This document shows positions 31,734-41,597 of a DNA stretch of 64,000 nucleotides, piece after piece (positions within the stretch are counted from its first letter, which is position 1; every line of letters begins with the position of its first letter). The notes beneath the pieces are model-generated. The model saw only the letters and a list, made by a program, of their open reading frames with translations, had not been told where the DNA came from and did not search any database. Source of the stretch: Microglena sp. YARC (lineage: Eukaryota; Chlorophyta; Chlorophyceae; Chlamydomonadales; Chlamydomonadaceae); assembly GCA_022414725.1 (NCBI GenBank), contig CM039464.1, forward strand, positions 50,298,045 through 50,362,044, read 5' to 3'. A program made the translations under genes and the position numbers.

Positions 31734-33917
31734 ATGCAACTTCCGCGTGGGCCTCCTGCCGGCTTCGAGAAACTCACCCCACAGAATGGTATCTCCTGGT
31801 CGCGCGGTATGGAGAGCGTCATTATCAGTAATGGCTGCGACCGAATTCTTCCTCTAAAGATTCGTGTTCCCACTGATTGGCTGGATGATTGCGCGCCAGC
31901 GGCCTCTGCTGCCGGAGATGAGTCTCCTTCCGCCATCATGGAAGCCACCCCCCCCTCCAATACCTTCATTTCTCCGTCTCCTTCTCCTCTTGTCCAACGC
32001 CTTCCTTTTGAGGTCGAGGATATTCTGATGAGTCTATGCTGTGTTTCCACACAGATCATCCACTACAGACGGTCGCCTCCACCCGCTGATGCCTGCTTTG
32101 ACTACGACTACAGCGACCTTGAACGCCATCGCAATGGTGATGGCTATCCTGACGACGACTCTGATGGTGATGATGGTGATCTCCAGAGTGCCAAGAGTGG
32201 TGACTTCGGTGGAGTCACTCCCTCTTCTGCCACTCATGTGTTTCACACCTCCTCCATCTCTCCCGTCTATGAGCCTATGCCGGCACCTTCTCCTTTCCCT
32301 GCATACAAGCCTGTGCCTCTGTCTGCCCCTTCGCTTCTGTCGCTTCCACCGGATATCCCTGAGGTGGTCAAGCCGACTTTGCTGCGGAGTTCGTCCCTTG
32401 GTCCTTTGGGTCCTCACCTCACCCTTGACCGCCAACCTGCAGACCGAGCGTTTGGTCCGTACCTTACTCGCTCCCAAGCTGCCACCAGTGTCCAACGAGC
32501 TGGTGGCACCTCGCAGGAGCCTCCTCCTCCACCCCAAGATCTGCCACCTGCTCCTGGCCCTCCGCCTGCGATGAATCCCACGTTGTCCTGCCTGTCTTGG
32601 GAACATCTGCTCGATGGCACTCCACCTGTGCGGATGGATGTGCGCACCTGTCGCCTTGTTCGCCAAGAGCAACATGCTGGAGATTCCCTTGACCGCACTC
32701 TGTACGGTAGGCTGGATGAGGCTGCCTTTAGGGCCATGGTTGATAGCAAGGGTCGCCCTAGAACTAGGCGCGTGATGGCCTATTCTGAGCTTGGTCATAA
32801 GTGTCGTGCTTTTCTGGGACCTGTTATGGAAGGCATCAACTACCCTTCCTCTGTTGGTGTTTCCTTTGGTGGGGTTGGGCGTAGGAACAATGAGCTCCGA
32901 GGGTATCAGTATGTCGAGATTCCCCTCAGTTTTGTTCCTGTTCGGCCTGACTTTGAGCTAGTTGCGAGTGTTGCGCGTTCTTTGGATCTGATTCGGAATC
33001 TCGATGATCAGCGCGCATATGATGCTGGTATTGCTGCCGAATATTTTATGTCGGTTCGTGCCATGTATGATGCTATGTCTTTCTCTCCTGCGGCTACACC
33101 CCCAGCCTCTCCTGGTGAGTCTCGTGTAGATCATGCACTGTTGGGTTTTAGTACCCTGCCCCTGGAACGTCAGGAGTTCATGTGTCTCACTATGATGCTT
33201 GCGAACATGACGGATGCGATGGTCAATGTGTATCAGGATTTTGCCACTCCTCGGGATATCTTATTGCATATCCGAAGACAGCATTCTGATGCACTTGCTG
33301 CTCGTGTCCCTCTCATGCTTGTTGAACTTCGGAGTGTGACCATGAACAATTCTGAACCTGTGGATGTATTCTTTCGCAAGGTCCGGGGCTTGTGCGCTGA
33401 CCTCCGCAGTGCAGGGTATCCACAGCCTCAGCGCCATGCGATGCATACTATCATCAATGGCATCACGCACACCCGTTTCGATTCTCTGCGGCTACAGTTT
33501 GGATTTGCGCTGCATCAGAACCAAACTGTAGATTACTGGACCTGTCTTGAAGCATATAGATCATTAGATTTCTTGAATGTGTCTCTCCCTCGGTCTGATC
33601 CAAGGCATCCTGGTTGGTCCCGCGATCCTCCCCATGTCCCTGCCCATGCTGCTTTTCAGCGTGGCAGGGACGCTGGTTCTCAGGGTTCCGGAGCTAACAA
33701 GAGGCGCTTGGATTGCACTTGGGGACCCTGTCCTTCTAAAAAGACCCACTCGGAGGACCGTTGCTGGACGAAGCATCCGCACCTGCGAAAGGCCAACGCT
33801 GGTGCACCGGGTAATGCACCGGTACCCGTTGCCTTGGCCCTTCCAGGTTCGCTGACTCGCAAGCAGCTGTCCTCCTTGCAGGCTCAGATTGATGGGTACG
33901 CCATGTCCAAGAACTAG
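31734..33917 (+). CDS. gag: Inner copia Gag
   Basis: 727 codons from ATG 31734 to TAG 33915-33917. The N-terminus (MQLPRGPPAGFEKL) and the segment NGCDRILP are conserved with the outer Gag. An acidic, low-complexity region (DDDSDGDDGD) lies near residue 135-145, and Pro-rich stretches follow. The capsid-type helical region includes LLGFSTLPLERQEFMCLTMM. Near residues 661-677 is a zinc-knuckle-like Cys-x4-Cys-x5-His-x4-Cys, with spacing unlike the usual CCHC knuckle. Gag forms the virus-like particle. The pol frame continues directly after the TAG in the same frame. Confidence 0.85.
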   Translation: MQLPRGPPAGFEKLTPQNGISWSRGMESVIISNGCDRILPLKIRVPTDWLDDCAPAASAAGDESPSAIMEATPPSNTFISPSPSPLVQRLPFEVEDILMSLCCVSTQIIHYRRSPPPADACFDYDYSDLERHRNGDGYPDDDSDGDDGDLQSAKSGDFGGVTPSSATHVFHTSSISPVYEPMPAPSPFPAYKPVPLSAPSLLSLPPDIPEVVKPTLLRSSSLGPLGPHLTLDRQPADRAFGPYLTRSQAATSVQRAGGTSQEPPPPPQDLPPAPGPPPAMNPTLSCLSWEHLLDGTPPVRMDVRTCRLVRQEQHAGDSLDRTLYGRLDEAAFRAMVDSKGRPRTRRVMAYSELGHKCRAFLGPVMEGINYPSSVGVSFGGVGRRNNELRGYQYVEIPLSFVPVRPDFELVASVARSLDLIRNLDDQRAYDAGIAAEYFMSVRAMYDAMSFSPAATPPASPGESRVDHALLGFSTLPLERQEFMCLTMMLANMTDAMVNVYQDFATPRDILLHIRRQHSDALAARVPLMLVELRSVTMNNSEPVDVFFRKVRGLCADLRSAGYPQPQRHAMHTIINGITHTRFDSLRLQFGFALHQNQTVDYWTCLEAYRSLDFLNVSLPRSDPRHPGWSRDPPHVPAHAAFQRGRDAGSQGSGANKRRLDCTWGPCPSKKTHSEDRCWTKHPHLRKANAGAPGNAPVPVALALPGSLTRKQLSSLQAQIDGYAMSKN

Positions 33918-36900
33918 GAGGTATGCTCTGTCCTATTCTCTTGCACTACAAAGTTCTCTAACGTTTGTAGCCCAAGTCTTTCTGAAGGTGTCTGGCATGT
34001 GGACTCTGGAGCTGGGATGTCAATCACTGGTGATAAGTCCTTGTTCACTGTGTTTGAATCCTCTGCTGTTGGGCCTACAGTTCGATTTGGTGATGGGGTG
34101 ATTCAACGGTCAGCGGGTAAAGGGTCCATTGTGTTATGTAGTGATTGGTTACCAACACCAATCACTCTAACCAATGTTCTTTACATCCCTCACTGTCCAG
34201 TGAATCTCCTGTCCGTAAATGCTGTAGCCCATTCTCTTCACTGCCGGGTTTCTTTTGATAGTCTTAGTTGCACTGCCACTCAGGGCTCTTCTGTCCTCTG
34301 GTCCTTCCCTGCCTCCAGTGATGGTGTGTACAAGTTTGCATGTAGGCCTTGTCACACCTCCAGTCGTTGTTTGTCTGTTGCTGAAAATTATCCTGCTTTT
34401 GCACTTGATGTTGATGAGGACGGTGGAGTTGTTATCCCTACTACTCCTGCATGGTTGTGGCATAGGCGGCTGGGTCATCCCGGCTATAGTGCCTTACACA
34501 AACTTGTCAAGACTGGTATGGTTAAGAACTTACCCCTCACTCTAGGTCAAGTACAAAGGTTGGGTAAGATCCCATGTGATGCTTGTCACAAGGCTAAGGG
34601 CAAACGTCTCCCTTTTCCTAAGGCAAGCAAAACTGAGATCCGTGCACCTCTTCAACGACTTCACTTGGATATTATGGGACCAGTTCATATTAGGGGTCTG
34701 CGTGGGGAGTTTTATATCTTGTGCCTTGTAGACCAATTCTCTGGCTATGCTGAAGTATTGTGCTTGAGGACCAGGGATGAAGCTCCCTTAGCAGTCCAAA
34801 CCATCATCCTCAGATGGTCAAATCAGCTACAGGGGTTTGCCTTTCAATGTCTGAGATCTGACAGGGCTAAGGAGTTTCTGGTTACATGGTTCGAGGATTG
34901 GCTGATTTCGGTAGGGGCAGTGCATGAGTTGTCCTTGGCATACACTGCTCAGCAGAATGCAACTGTGGAAAGGTATAATGGGGTCTTGCAGTCTATAGCT
35001 AGGAGTATCCACTTGGAGTCTAAGCTTACTAAGTCTTTCTGGCCCTATGCCTTCCTGGCCGCATGTTACCTTCGCAACCGCCTGCCCAACCAGGGACGCA
35101 AGACTCCCTTTGAGTTGTTTTATGGGGTGCGACCTGATGTGTCGTTATTACGTGTGTTTGGATGCCCCTGCTATGTAACGTTAGTCAATGGGAAGAAACG
35201 TAATAAGCTGGACGAAAGGGCGTTATCTGGTAGACTGGTTGGGTATTCTCTGGTGAGTAAGGGTTATTTTGTTTGGGTTCCAAAGTTGCGTCAGGTAGTA
35301 GAGAGTCGTGATGTCCTCTTCTATGAACAGTTTAGCCACAACTGCATTCCTGGGCTTTCTCCCTATGATGGGTCGCCGTATGTTTCTAGCATCCCTGCCG
35401 CTATCAACGGACACATGCCTGAGTCTGCGGTAAGTTCCTTAGACCCTTTGCTTTCCCCAATTGTTGATCACTGTCCTGGCCATGGAATGACTCTGCGTTC
35501 CAGGTCAGGGGCTACTGATGCTGTATTGCGTGAGATTGCACTGGGCGGGCGAGAATCTGCGGTTCCTGCGGATGAAATCTTAGCCGAATCTCAGGGGGTC
35601 GCCAGGCCCTCCTCTGCGTCAAATTCCGTCGGTGAAGCTCTAGGATTACGACAATCTCAGATCATAGTGGAGCCTTTTATAGGTCCGTTGCCTACTAGTC
35701 ACCCTGCTTCAATCATCTTGGATATCTCGAAGGAGTTGGTGAGCTCTTCGCCTCCTGCCGTTCCTGATAGATTACTCGGAAGCCCGGGTGATGATGTAGC
35801 TTTTGCCGACAGTGCAAGTGATGATCTTGAACATTGGTCAGGTTCCGATACTGCGTATGGCTGGGGTGTTCCGGTCGACCCAGGCTTCGTTGATTTAGAG
35901 GCAAAGAAGGCCGGCCCTGTTCAACCAGGCAGTAGTTCTCCACTGGGGGCTTTACTACCGGTTACTGCTGATACTGCTGATATCCCCGCTGGTCATGTAC
36001 AAGTAAACTGCTTGTACGTGGGAGCATCTGCTAGACCCACCACTGAACTAACCTTTAAAGCTGCCATGCTTCCTACCAACCCTGACAGGGATCAATGGCT
36101 TCTTGCTATGCAGGATGAGATGTCTTCCCTTGCTGCACATGGCACTTGGATGCTCACTCCACAGCCTCGTAAGCAGAAGATCCTGTCAGGCAGGTGGTTA
36201 TTTGTGAAGAAGGTTGGGGTTGATGGATCTATACGCTTCAAGGCACGTTTTGTGGTCCGTGATTTTCTGCAACGTCCTGGGCTGGATTTTACTGATGTAT
36301 ATGCCCCTGTCTCCTCTAAAGCAGGTCTGAGGGTGCTCCTGGCTGCCATCACTCATAGAAAAATGTTTGTTCGGCAGCTCGACATCAAGACTGCATTCCT
36401 TAATGCTAAGCTGGAACCAGGTCTGGACCTGTACTGCCACCAGCCTGAGGGCTTTAGGCACCTTGGTCCTAACGGTGTGCCACTGGTTTGCAAGCTGCTC
36501 AAGTCTCTTTATGGTTTGAAGCAGGCACCCAGAGCTTGGAGTAGGGATGTCAAGCGTGTTTTGGTTGCACATGGCTTTACTATGTGCAAGGCAGAACCTG
36601 CTCTGTATTTTAGGAAGGATTCTGATGGTGGGTGGAGCTATGTCCTGACCTATGTGGATGATTTTATCTGTGCTTTTAGTGAGCTGGATAGGTATGTGTT
36701 GCTAATCCAAGCTATGGAGAAAGCTGGATGGGAGGTCAAGGAGATGGGTGTTCCGGTTCAGTTCCTCTCTTTGGACATGAATGTTACACTTGACTCTGAG
36801 GGCAGATGTGTTCAGATCAACCTGTCTCAGCACACCTACATTGTTGATCTGGTGGAGCAGTTTGGTCTTACTGATGCTGCCCCACCCAAATTTGCTGCTC

Positions 36901-37622
36901 CCATGTCCAAATCCACTGTTTCTGATGACCCTGGTGTACCCCTGCCGTCTAATAGCCAGTACCTGTCTCTTGTAGGTGCTTTGCTATACCTGGCTACCTG
37001 CACCCGGCCTGATATTTCTTTTGCTGTCAGCTATCTGTCCAGGTTTTCTGCTCACCCTACCGTCCCTCTCTGGGGGGCTGCCAAGCGTTTGCTGTTGTAC
37101 TTGAGGACACATTCTCACTTGGGTCTCACTTACACCCACAGCCCTGAGTTCTCTTTTACTGTCTTTAGTGACTCATCTTTTGCTGATGATGGGTCTGACA
37201 GGAGGTCTCAGACTGGCTTTGCTGTGCTAGCTGGGGGGTGCATTGTGAACTGGATGAGCAAGAGGCAGCCTACTGTTGCCATTAGCTCTAGTGAGGCTGA
37301 GTATCAGGCCCTGTCCCAGGCTGCCAGGGAGGTACAATGGTTGAAGAAATTAAGGGTGGATCTGGGCCTGCCTTGTGCTTTGGTTACCATTCAGGGTGAC
37401 AACTTAGGGTCCCTGAGCTGGGCCAAAGACTGGCAGCTTCTGCCTCGCAGCAAGCATATTGATGTTATTCATCACTACATCAAGGAGCTGGTGGAGGATG
37501 GTTCACTAGAGGTTACCTATGTTAACACAGTTGATAACTGTGCTGACCCCTTCACCAAGCCCCTTGATCCTGCTGTGTTCTGGAGGTTTATCCGTATGCT
37601 TGGAATGACCGCTTCTCCTTAG
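33918..37622 (+). CDS. pol: Inner copia Pol: protease, integrase, reverse transcriptase, RNase H (in frame with Gag after TAG)
   Basis: The frame is open from the codon after the Gag TAG to TAG 37620-37622. No ATG is suitably placed, so Pol is probably made by readthrough. Counting from 33999, the aspartic protease motif DSGAG is at residues 2-6, and the HHCC zinc region (RRLGHPGY, CDACHKAK) at about 155-205. The integrase triad is HLDIMGP (221), RSDRAKEF (285) and ATVERYNG (322). RT covers about 680-900 with KTAFLNA and YVDD (884). RNase H covers about 1040-1190 with FSDSSFADD and SEAEYQAL. No frameshift or internal stop is seen after the TAG. Confidence 0.9.
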   Translation, partial: EVCSVLFSCTTKFSNVCSPSLSEGVWHVDSGAGMSITGDKSLFTVFESSAVGPTVRFGDGVIQRSAGKGSIVLCSDWLPTPITLTNVLYIPHCPVNLLSVNAVAHSLHCRVSFDSLSCTATQGSSVLWSFPASSDGVYKFACRPCHTSSRCLSVAENYPAFALDVDEDGGVVIPTTPAWLWHRRLGHPGYSALHKLVKTGMVKNLPLTLGQVQRLGKIPCDACHKAKGKRLPFPKASKTEIRAPLQRLHLDIMGPVHIRGLRGEFYILCLVDQFSGYAEVLCLRTRDEAPLAVQTIILRWSNQLQGFAFQCLRSDRAKEFLVTWFEDWLISVGAVHELSLAYTAQQNATVERYNGVLQSIARSIHLESKLTKSFWPYAFLAACYLRNRLPNQGRKTPFELFYGVRPDVSLLRVFGCPCYVTLVNGKKRNKLDERALSGRLVGYSLVSKGYFVWVPKLRQVVESRDVLFYEQFSHNCIPGLSPYDGSPYVSSIPAAINGHMPESAVSSLDPLLSPIVDHCPGHGMTLRSRSGATDAVLREIALGGRESAVPADEILAESQGVARPSSASNSVGEALGLRQSQIIVEPFIGPLPTSHPASIILDISKELVSSSPPAVPDRLLGSPGDDVAFADSASDDLEHWSGSDTAYGWGVPVDPGFVDLEAKKAGPVQPGSSSPLGALLPVTADTADIPAGHVQVNCLYVGASARPTTELTFKAAMLPTNPDRDQWLLAMQDEMSSLAAHGTWMLTPQPRKQKILSGRWLFVKKVGVDGSIRFKARFVVRDFLQRPGLDFTDVYAPVSSKAGLRVLLAAITHRKMFVRQLDIKTAFLNAKLEPGLDLYCHQPEGFRHLGPNGVPLVCKLLKSLYGLKQAPRAWSRDVKRVLVAHGFTMCKAEPALYFRKDSDGGWSYVLTYVDDFICAFSELDRYVLLIQAMEKAGWEVKEMGVPVQFLSLDMNVTLDSEGRCVQINLSQHTYIVDLVEQFGLTDAAPPKFAAPMSKSTVSDDPGVPLPSNSQYLSLVGALLYLATCTRPDISFAVSYLSRFSAHPTVPLWGAAKRLLLYLRTHSHLGLTYTHSPEFSFTVFSDSSFADDGSDRRSQTGFAVLAGGCIVNWMSKRQPTVAISSSEAEYQALSQAAREVQWLKKLRVDLGLPCALVTIQGDNLGSLSWAKDWQLLPRSKHIDVIHHYIKELVEDGSLEVTYVNTVDNCADPFTKPLDPAVFWRFIRMLGMTASP

Positions 37623-37956
37623 GGTCATTTAGTTGTTTATGGTTACATTTCGTTTCTCTGGTTACTTTGCTTTCTTTAGTTATCATTGCTTGGCATTAGG
37701 TTCCTATTCCCGGATCGGGTTTTCTATACCGTTGTTACCCGACTTTGATTTTTAGTTTATCCACTTGGCAAACTTTGGTTTTTTGCTTGGTTACATTCCT
37801 TCATTTCCACCCTTTGGGTTCCATTTGAAGTTCTCTCAAATTTAATTTTTTCGGAGTTCTTTGATTTTTTTTTTTTTAATTGTTACATATAGTTCTATGT
37901 CCCCAGTGCCATAGGTGGAGTAGTAGTATTGTATGTCACCTGTGTCATAGGTGGAG
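37623..37956 (+). other. Inner copia 3' non-coding region and polypurine tract
   Basis: A T-rich stretch without coding features ends in AGGTGGAG directly before the 3' LTR. The CTTGGCATTAGGTTCC block is shared with the outer element. Confidence 0.65.
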
Positions 37957-38348
37957 TATCAGCATGAATTGCGTTGCTCTCATTCGTTTTATGACTTGGT
38001 GACTACTACTATACTCCCTTAGAACTATCGGCCCTGACAGCCCCCATAGTGACAGCTTCCCGTAGAACTGAGTCATCCTTTAGTGACTCAGTGTCAGCTT
38101 CCTATTGACTGCCTGTCTCTCCGGTCTTACTGGTCTCTCCCTGACACGCTCTGTATCGTGCGGTGTCTAGATACCAGGATCCTGGCTTAGGGTTTATTCA
38201 GGTTACAGGCGTCCACTTCGCCCACCGCTGGTGTCCTTTAGTGTCCGCCTTTGCTTGTAACGTTATTCTTGTCTCCGTGTATAGATTGGCGCGTCTGTCT
38301 CCGCTGCATACATCTCTCTCCACTCTTCGAAGTGCTTTATAGCTGATA
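37957..38348 (+). repeat. 3' LTR of the inner copia
   Basis: It appears identical to 31305-31696. Confidence 0.95.
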
Positions 38349-38353
38349 GGAGG

Positions 38354-38884
38354 GAAGGACCAGAGAACACAAGAGCCCTGAGTGGCAGTACAACTAAGAC
38401 TATCAAAAGAAATCTTGCAGTTGTGAGCATGAGCAACAGCATTTACTGACATGAGATTCACTGGACAGTTAGGGATATAGAGAACATTGGTTAAAGTGAT
38501 TGATGTTGGTAACCAATCACTACATAACTCAATAGAACCCTGACCCACTGACCGTTGAATCACACCATCACCAAATTTAACTGCTGGCCCAGTCTCAGAA
38601 GCATGAAACACAGTGAACAAAGACATATCACCTGTGATAGACATTCCAGCTCCAGAGTCAACATGCCAGACCCCCTCAGACAGGCTTGGGCTACAGACAT
38701 TTGCAAATTTCGCAGTGCAAGAGAAAAGGACAAGGCATACCTCCTATTTCTTGTTCAATGCATACCCATCAATCTGAGCCTGCAAGGAGGCCAGCTGCCT
38801 CGGAGTAAGCACACCTGGAAGGGCCAGGGCCATGGGCACCGGAGCAGGAGCCGGTGTGCCAGGCCTGGCCTTTCGCAGGTGCGG
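38354..38884 (-). CDS. pol: Outer copia Pol N-terminal segment (protease), cut by the inner element
   Basis: In element orientation this continues from Gag through TAG 38746-38744 into the protease region (VWHVDSGAGMSITG, about 38660-38620). It runs on to the point where the inner copia is inserted. Frame is conserved with Gag upstream and with the rest of Pol at 31299. The segment before the TAG carries the end of Gag (TPRQLASLQAQIDGYALNKK), now beyond a premature TAA. Confidence 0.75.
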
Positions 38885-40798
38885 TTACTTCGTGTAGCAG
38901 CGGTCCTCCGAGTGGGTCGTTTTGCTGAGGCAAGGACCCCAAGTACAATCCAGACGCCTCTTGTTCGAACCAGAACCCTGAGAACCAGATCCCTGCCCAC
39001 GCTGAAATGCAGCATTGGCAGGAACTTGGGGAGAGTCCCGAGACCAACCAGGATGCCTGGAGTCGGACCTGGGGAGGGCAATGTTCAAGATATCTAGAGA
39101 CCTATATGCCTCCAGACAAGACCAGTACTCGACAGTTTTACAGTTCGCCAGCATCATACCGAACCGAATCCGCAGCGACTCGAAGCGGATCAACCGAATG
39201 CCATTGATAATGGTTTCCATCGCGTGGCGTTGAGTGACAGGATGTCCAGCACTGCGAAGGTCAGTGCACAGACCGCGAACTTTCCTAAAGAAGTCGTCAA
39301 CTCGGTCAGCAGGGTCCATGTGCGCGCCATGAAGCTCGAGGCGCATGAGAGGGACGCGAGAGGCAAGGGCATCAGATTGCGCCTTCTGAATATCAAACAG
39401 GATATCCCGAGGGGTGGCAAAGTCCTGATACACTTTGACCATATCGTCCTCCATGTGAGCAAGCATCATGGTCAGACACATGTACTCCTGCCGTTCGAGA
39501 GGCAGTGCACTAAACCCCAACAGTGCAGGATCAACCCGAGACTCACCAGGTAGGGGGGTATCAGACCCAGCTCCAAAAGCAGAAGCAGGGACAGGAGCCA
39601 AAGACCTACGAAGCCCTATAAAATACTCAGCAGCAAGACCAGTATCATAAGCACGCTGGTCATCTAGGTTCCTAATCACAGGAAGGGACCTAGCGACACT
39701 CAGGACTCGCGGGAAATCAGGACTCAAAGGACTGAGAGGGAAAGGCGCCATCACAAACTTATAACCTGGCATCTCGTGCTGAGCACGCCTACTGCCAAGA
39801 AGGGGAACACCACGTTCAGGGGGGTAATAGATCCCTGAATTAACAGGACCAAGGAAATCACGACACCTGGAACCAAGATCAGAGAAAGCATGCACTCGGC
39901 GATACCTTGGTTTTGCACTATCATTCGCCAAGGTGGCTGGCCCATCCAATCGACCGTACAGGGAGCGGTGCAAGGACTCACCATCCTCTCGATCCTGGTT
40001 GATCAGTCGGTAGTCCCTCAGCGTCAAAGGCAGAGGAGATCCGCCAGTGATGAGATGCTCCCATGACGCGCAGGAGCGCGCATGCACCAGGGGATAGACA
40101 AACGATGACCCCGTAGTCAGCGGAGGAGGAGGGTAAGGGCGAGGCGGACCAGGAGGGGGAGGCAGATCCACCGGTGGAGGCGGAAGAGGCTCCAGGGAAG
40201 CTCTAGCAGCAGATGTGCGAGCAGAAGCATCAGCAGCGTCGCGTGAGCGAGTGTGATAGCCAGCAGGGGGATGCACAAGAGGAGGCAATGGTGCAGGAGC
40301 ATCCTCAAACAGCGGCGAAATGGAGGAAGTGCCAAAGGCATGAGTGGCGTCAACAGATGGAAGTACGTCACTAGAGTTTTCACTCGTAGCACGTTTTTCG
40401 TCCTCAAAATCAGAGAGGTCGCTATCCAGGTTGACACTCGGATGAAGGAAGTCATACGTGCCGTTGATGATCTGTGTCTGAACGTCACAAAGTTGCATCA
40501 GGACGTCCTCAATTTCAGGAGAGAGGCGCCGAACAATAGGAGAAGGAATGGAAGAGGTGGCGGATTGATCGGGGCGGGTTGCTTCCTTGATGGCGGAAGG
40601 ATCCTCCTCTCCGGCAGCAGAGGCCGCTGGCGCGCAGTCGTCTAGCCAATCCAGAGGAACCTTCACCCCCGTTGGGAGGATCCGGTCGCAGCCATTGGAC
40701 ACAATGCAGCTGCGGATCCCACGGGACCACGAAACACCATTGAGTCTGGTAAGCTTCGGGAAACCAGCAGGAGGCCCTCGCGGAAGTTGCATAATCAA
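38885..40798 (-). CDS. gag: Outer copia Gag, probably shortened by a premature TAA
   Basis: 637 codons from ATG 40798 (MIMQLPRGPPAGF) to TAA 38887-38885. Compared with the inner Gag, the TAA falls where the inner has His in TKHPHLRK, and the homologous frame continues for about 46 more codons to TAG 38746-38744. The zinc-knuckle-like Cys/His motif just before the stop is kept. Acidic repeats present in the inner Gag are shorter here. Whether the TAA blocks particle function is unknown, since only a short tail would be lost, but Gag-Pol would now need two stops to be bypassed. Confidence 0.8.
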   Translation of the reverse strand: MIMQLPRGPPAGFPKLTRLNGVSWSRGIRSCIVSNGCDRILPTGVKVPLDWLDDCAPAASAAGEEDPSAIKEATRPDQSATSSIPSPIVRRLSPEIEDVLMQLCDVQTQIINGTYDFLHPSVNLDSDLSDFEDEKRATSENSSDVLPSVDATHAFGTSSISPLFEDAPAPLPPLVHPPAGYHTRSRDAADASARTSAARASLEPLPPPPVDLPPPPGPPRPYPPPPLTTGSSFVYPLVHARSCASWEHLITGGSPLPLTLRDYRLINQDREDGESLHRSLYGRLDGPATLANDSAKPRYRRVHAFSDLGSRCRDFLGPVNSGIYYPPERGVPLLGSRRAQHEMPGYKFVMAPFPLSPLSPDFPRVLSVARSLPVIRNLDDQRAYDTGLAAEYFIGLRRSLAPVPASAFGAGSDTPLPGESRVDPALLGFSALPLERQEYMCLTMMLAHMEDDMVKVYQDFATPRDILFDIQKAQSDALASRVPLMRLELHGAHMDPADRVDDFFRKVRGLCTDLRSAGHPVTQRHAMETIINGIRLIRFESLRIRFGMMLANCKTVEYWSCLEAYRSLDILNIALPRSDSRHPGWSRDSPQVPANAAFQRGQGSGSQGSGSNKRRLDCTWGPCLSKTTHSEDRCYTK

Positions 40799-40815
40799 AG
40801 CAGTGGTAGCAATGC

Positions 40816-40829
40816 AGGGCCCAGTAACC
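40816..40829 (-). promoter_or_regulatory. Primer binding site of the outer copia
   Basis: On the minus strand GGTTACTGGGCCCT begins at the first base after the 5' LTR, a near match to the complement of the initiator tRNA-Met anticodon arm. Confidence 0.55.
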
Positions 40830-41226
40830 TATCAGCTTTGTAAGCACTCCGGTAGAGTGGACAGTAGATTAAAGCAGCGGAACAGACGCACCAATCTATA
40901 CACGGAGACAAGGATATCGTTACAAGCAAGGGAGGACACTAAAGGACACCAGCGGTGGGCGAAGTGGATGCCTGTAACCTGAATAGACCCTAAGCCAGGA
41001 TCTTGGTATCTGGACACCACACGATACATATCGTGTGAAGGAGAGAGACTGGTAAGACCGGAGAGACAGGCAGTCAATAGGAAGCTGACACTGAGTCACT
41101 AAAGGATGACTCAGTTCTACGGGAAGCTATCACTATGGGAAGCTGTCAGGGCCGATAGTTCTAAGGGAGTACATAAGTAGTCACCAAGTCATAAAACGCG
41201 TGAGAGCACCGCTATACATGCTGATA
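40830..41226 (-). repeat. 5' LTR of the outer copia
   Basis: It appears identical to 27146-27542. It is followed by the target duplication AATTC at 41227-41231. Confidence 0.95.
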
Positions 41227-41588
41227 AATTCATCATAACCTCCCAAAGGTAACTAACTCGGCTGTGAATAATTTCCGTCAAACCAATGCACAGGAATCAG
41301 ATGTATTAATAAGGGTCCCTGTTAACGTCCCTAGTTTTGCCAACATCATTTATCAAAATGTGAATGACGATTTTAGCTTCTACACCAGCGCGTCTCACGT
41401 GTCAGAACTGGAATTATCAATCAAGGACGAACACAAAGACGAGATAGGACCGTTCCCCTATGATTGGTCCATAACTTTGAGGATAGATTATGAAAGCAAA
41501 AACGATCCTATAGAATCGATTTTATCAATTTTGAAAAACCTAAACGATAAAATTACCTTACTTGCGCTGAAATAAATATCCAGGGCTA

Positions 41589-41597
41589 TTATATAAT
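41589..41597 (+). promoter_or_regulatory. AT box before the 99-aa gene
   Basis: TTATATAAT lies immediately before the ATG at 41598. Confidence 0.4.

Larger units (their letters stand above)
31305..38348 (+). mobile_element. Inner Ty1/copia retrotransposon, complete
   Basis: The 7,044-bp element has 392-bp LTRs (31305-31696 and 37957-38348) that appear identical, the target duplication GGAGG, primer site, gag-pol and polypurine tract. It is a different subfamily of the same family as the outer element, inserted in opposite orientation into the outer pol. All catalytic motifs are intact, so it may be active. Confidence 0.95.
27146..41226 (-). mobile_element. Outer Ty1/copia retrotransposon (interrupted by an inner copia)
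   Basis: It has 397-bp LTRs at 27146-27542 and 40830-41226 with TATCAGC...GCTGATA termini, a 5-bp target duplication, gag-pol on the minus strand, and a tRNA-half-type primer site. Without the inner element and its 5-bp duplication it is about 7.03 kb. By eye the two LTRs are identical, so insertion was recent. Confidence 0.95.
26662..41575 (+). pseudogene. Minor capsid candidate (IYISSQYRT family), split by copia nest
   Basis: The first part (26662-27145) begins MAPIVIKTQLIYISSQYRTS. The IY-S-YRT-SATPxNFTTSLP pattern at the N-terminus occurs in structural proteins of PLVs and large DNA viruses. The frame is cut at 27145 by the copia nest and resumes at 41232 after the target duplication AATTC. 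It runs in frame through SAVNNFRQTNAQESD and PFPYDWSITLRIDY to the TAA at 41575. Joined length would be about 274 aa. In copy B the gene is uninterrupted but has two single-base frameshifts. Function is inferred as a minor virion protein. Confidence 0.6.

Noticed and set aside
37623..37748. Extension of copia Pol past its stop to a TGA, as expected if UAR coded for Gln
   Set aside because: The extension would be poorly conserved between the two elements apart from a shared non-coding block. TAG/TAA as true stops is simpler.
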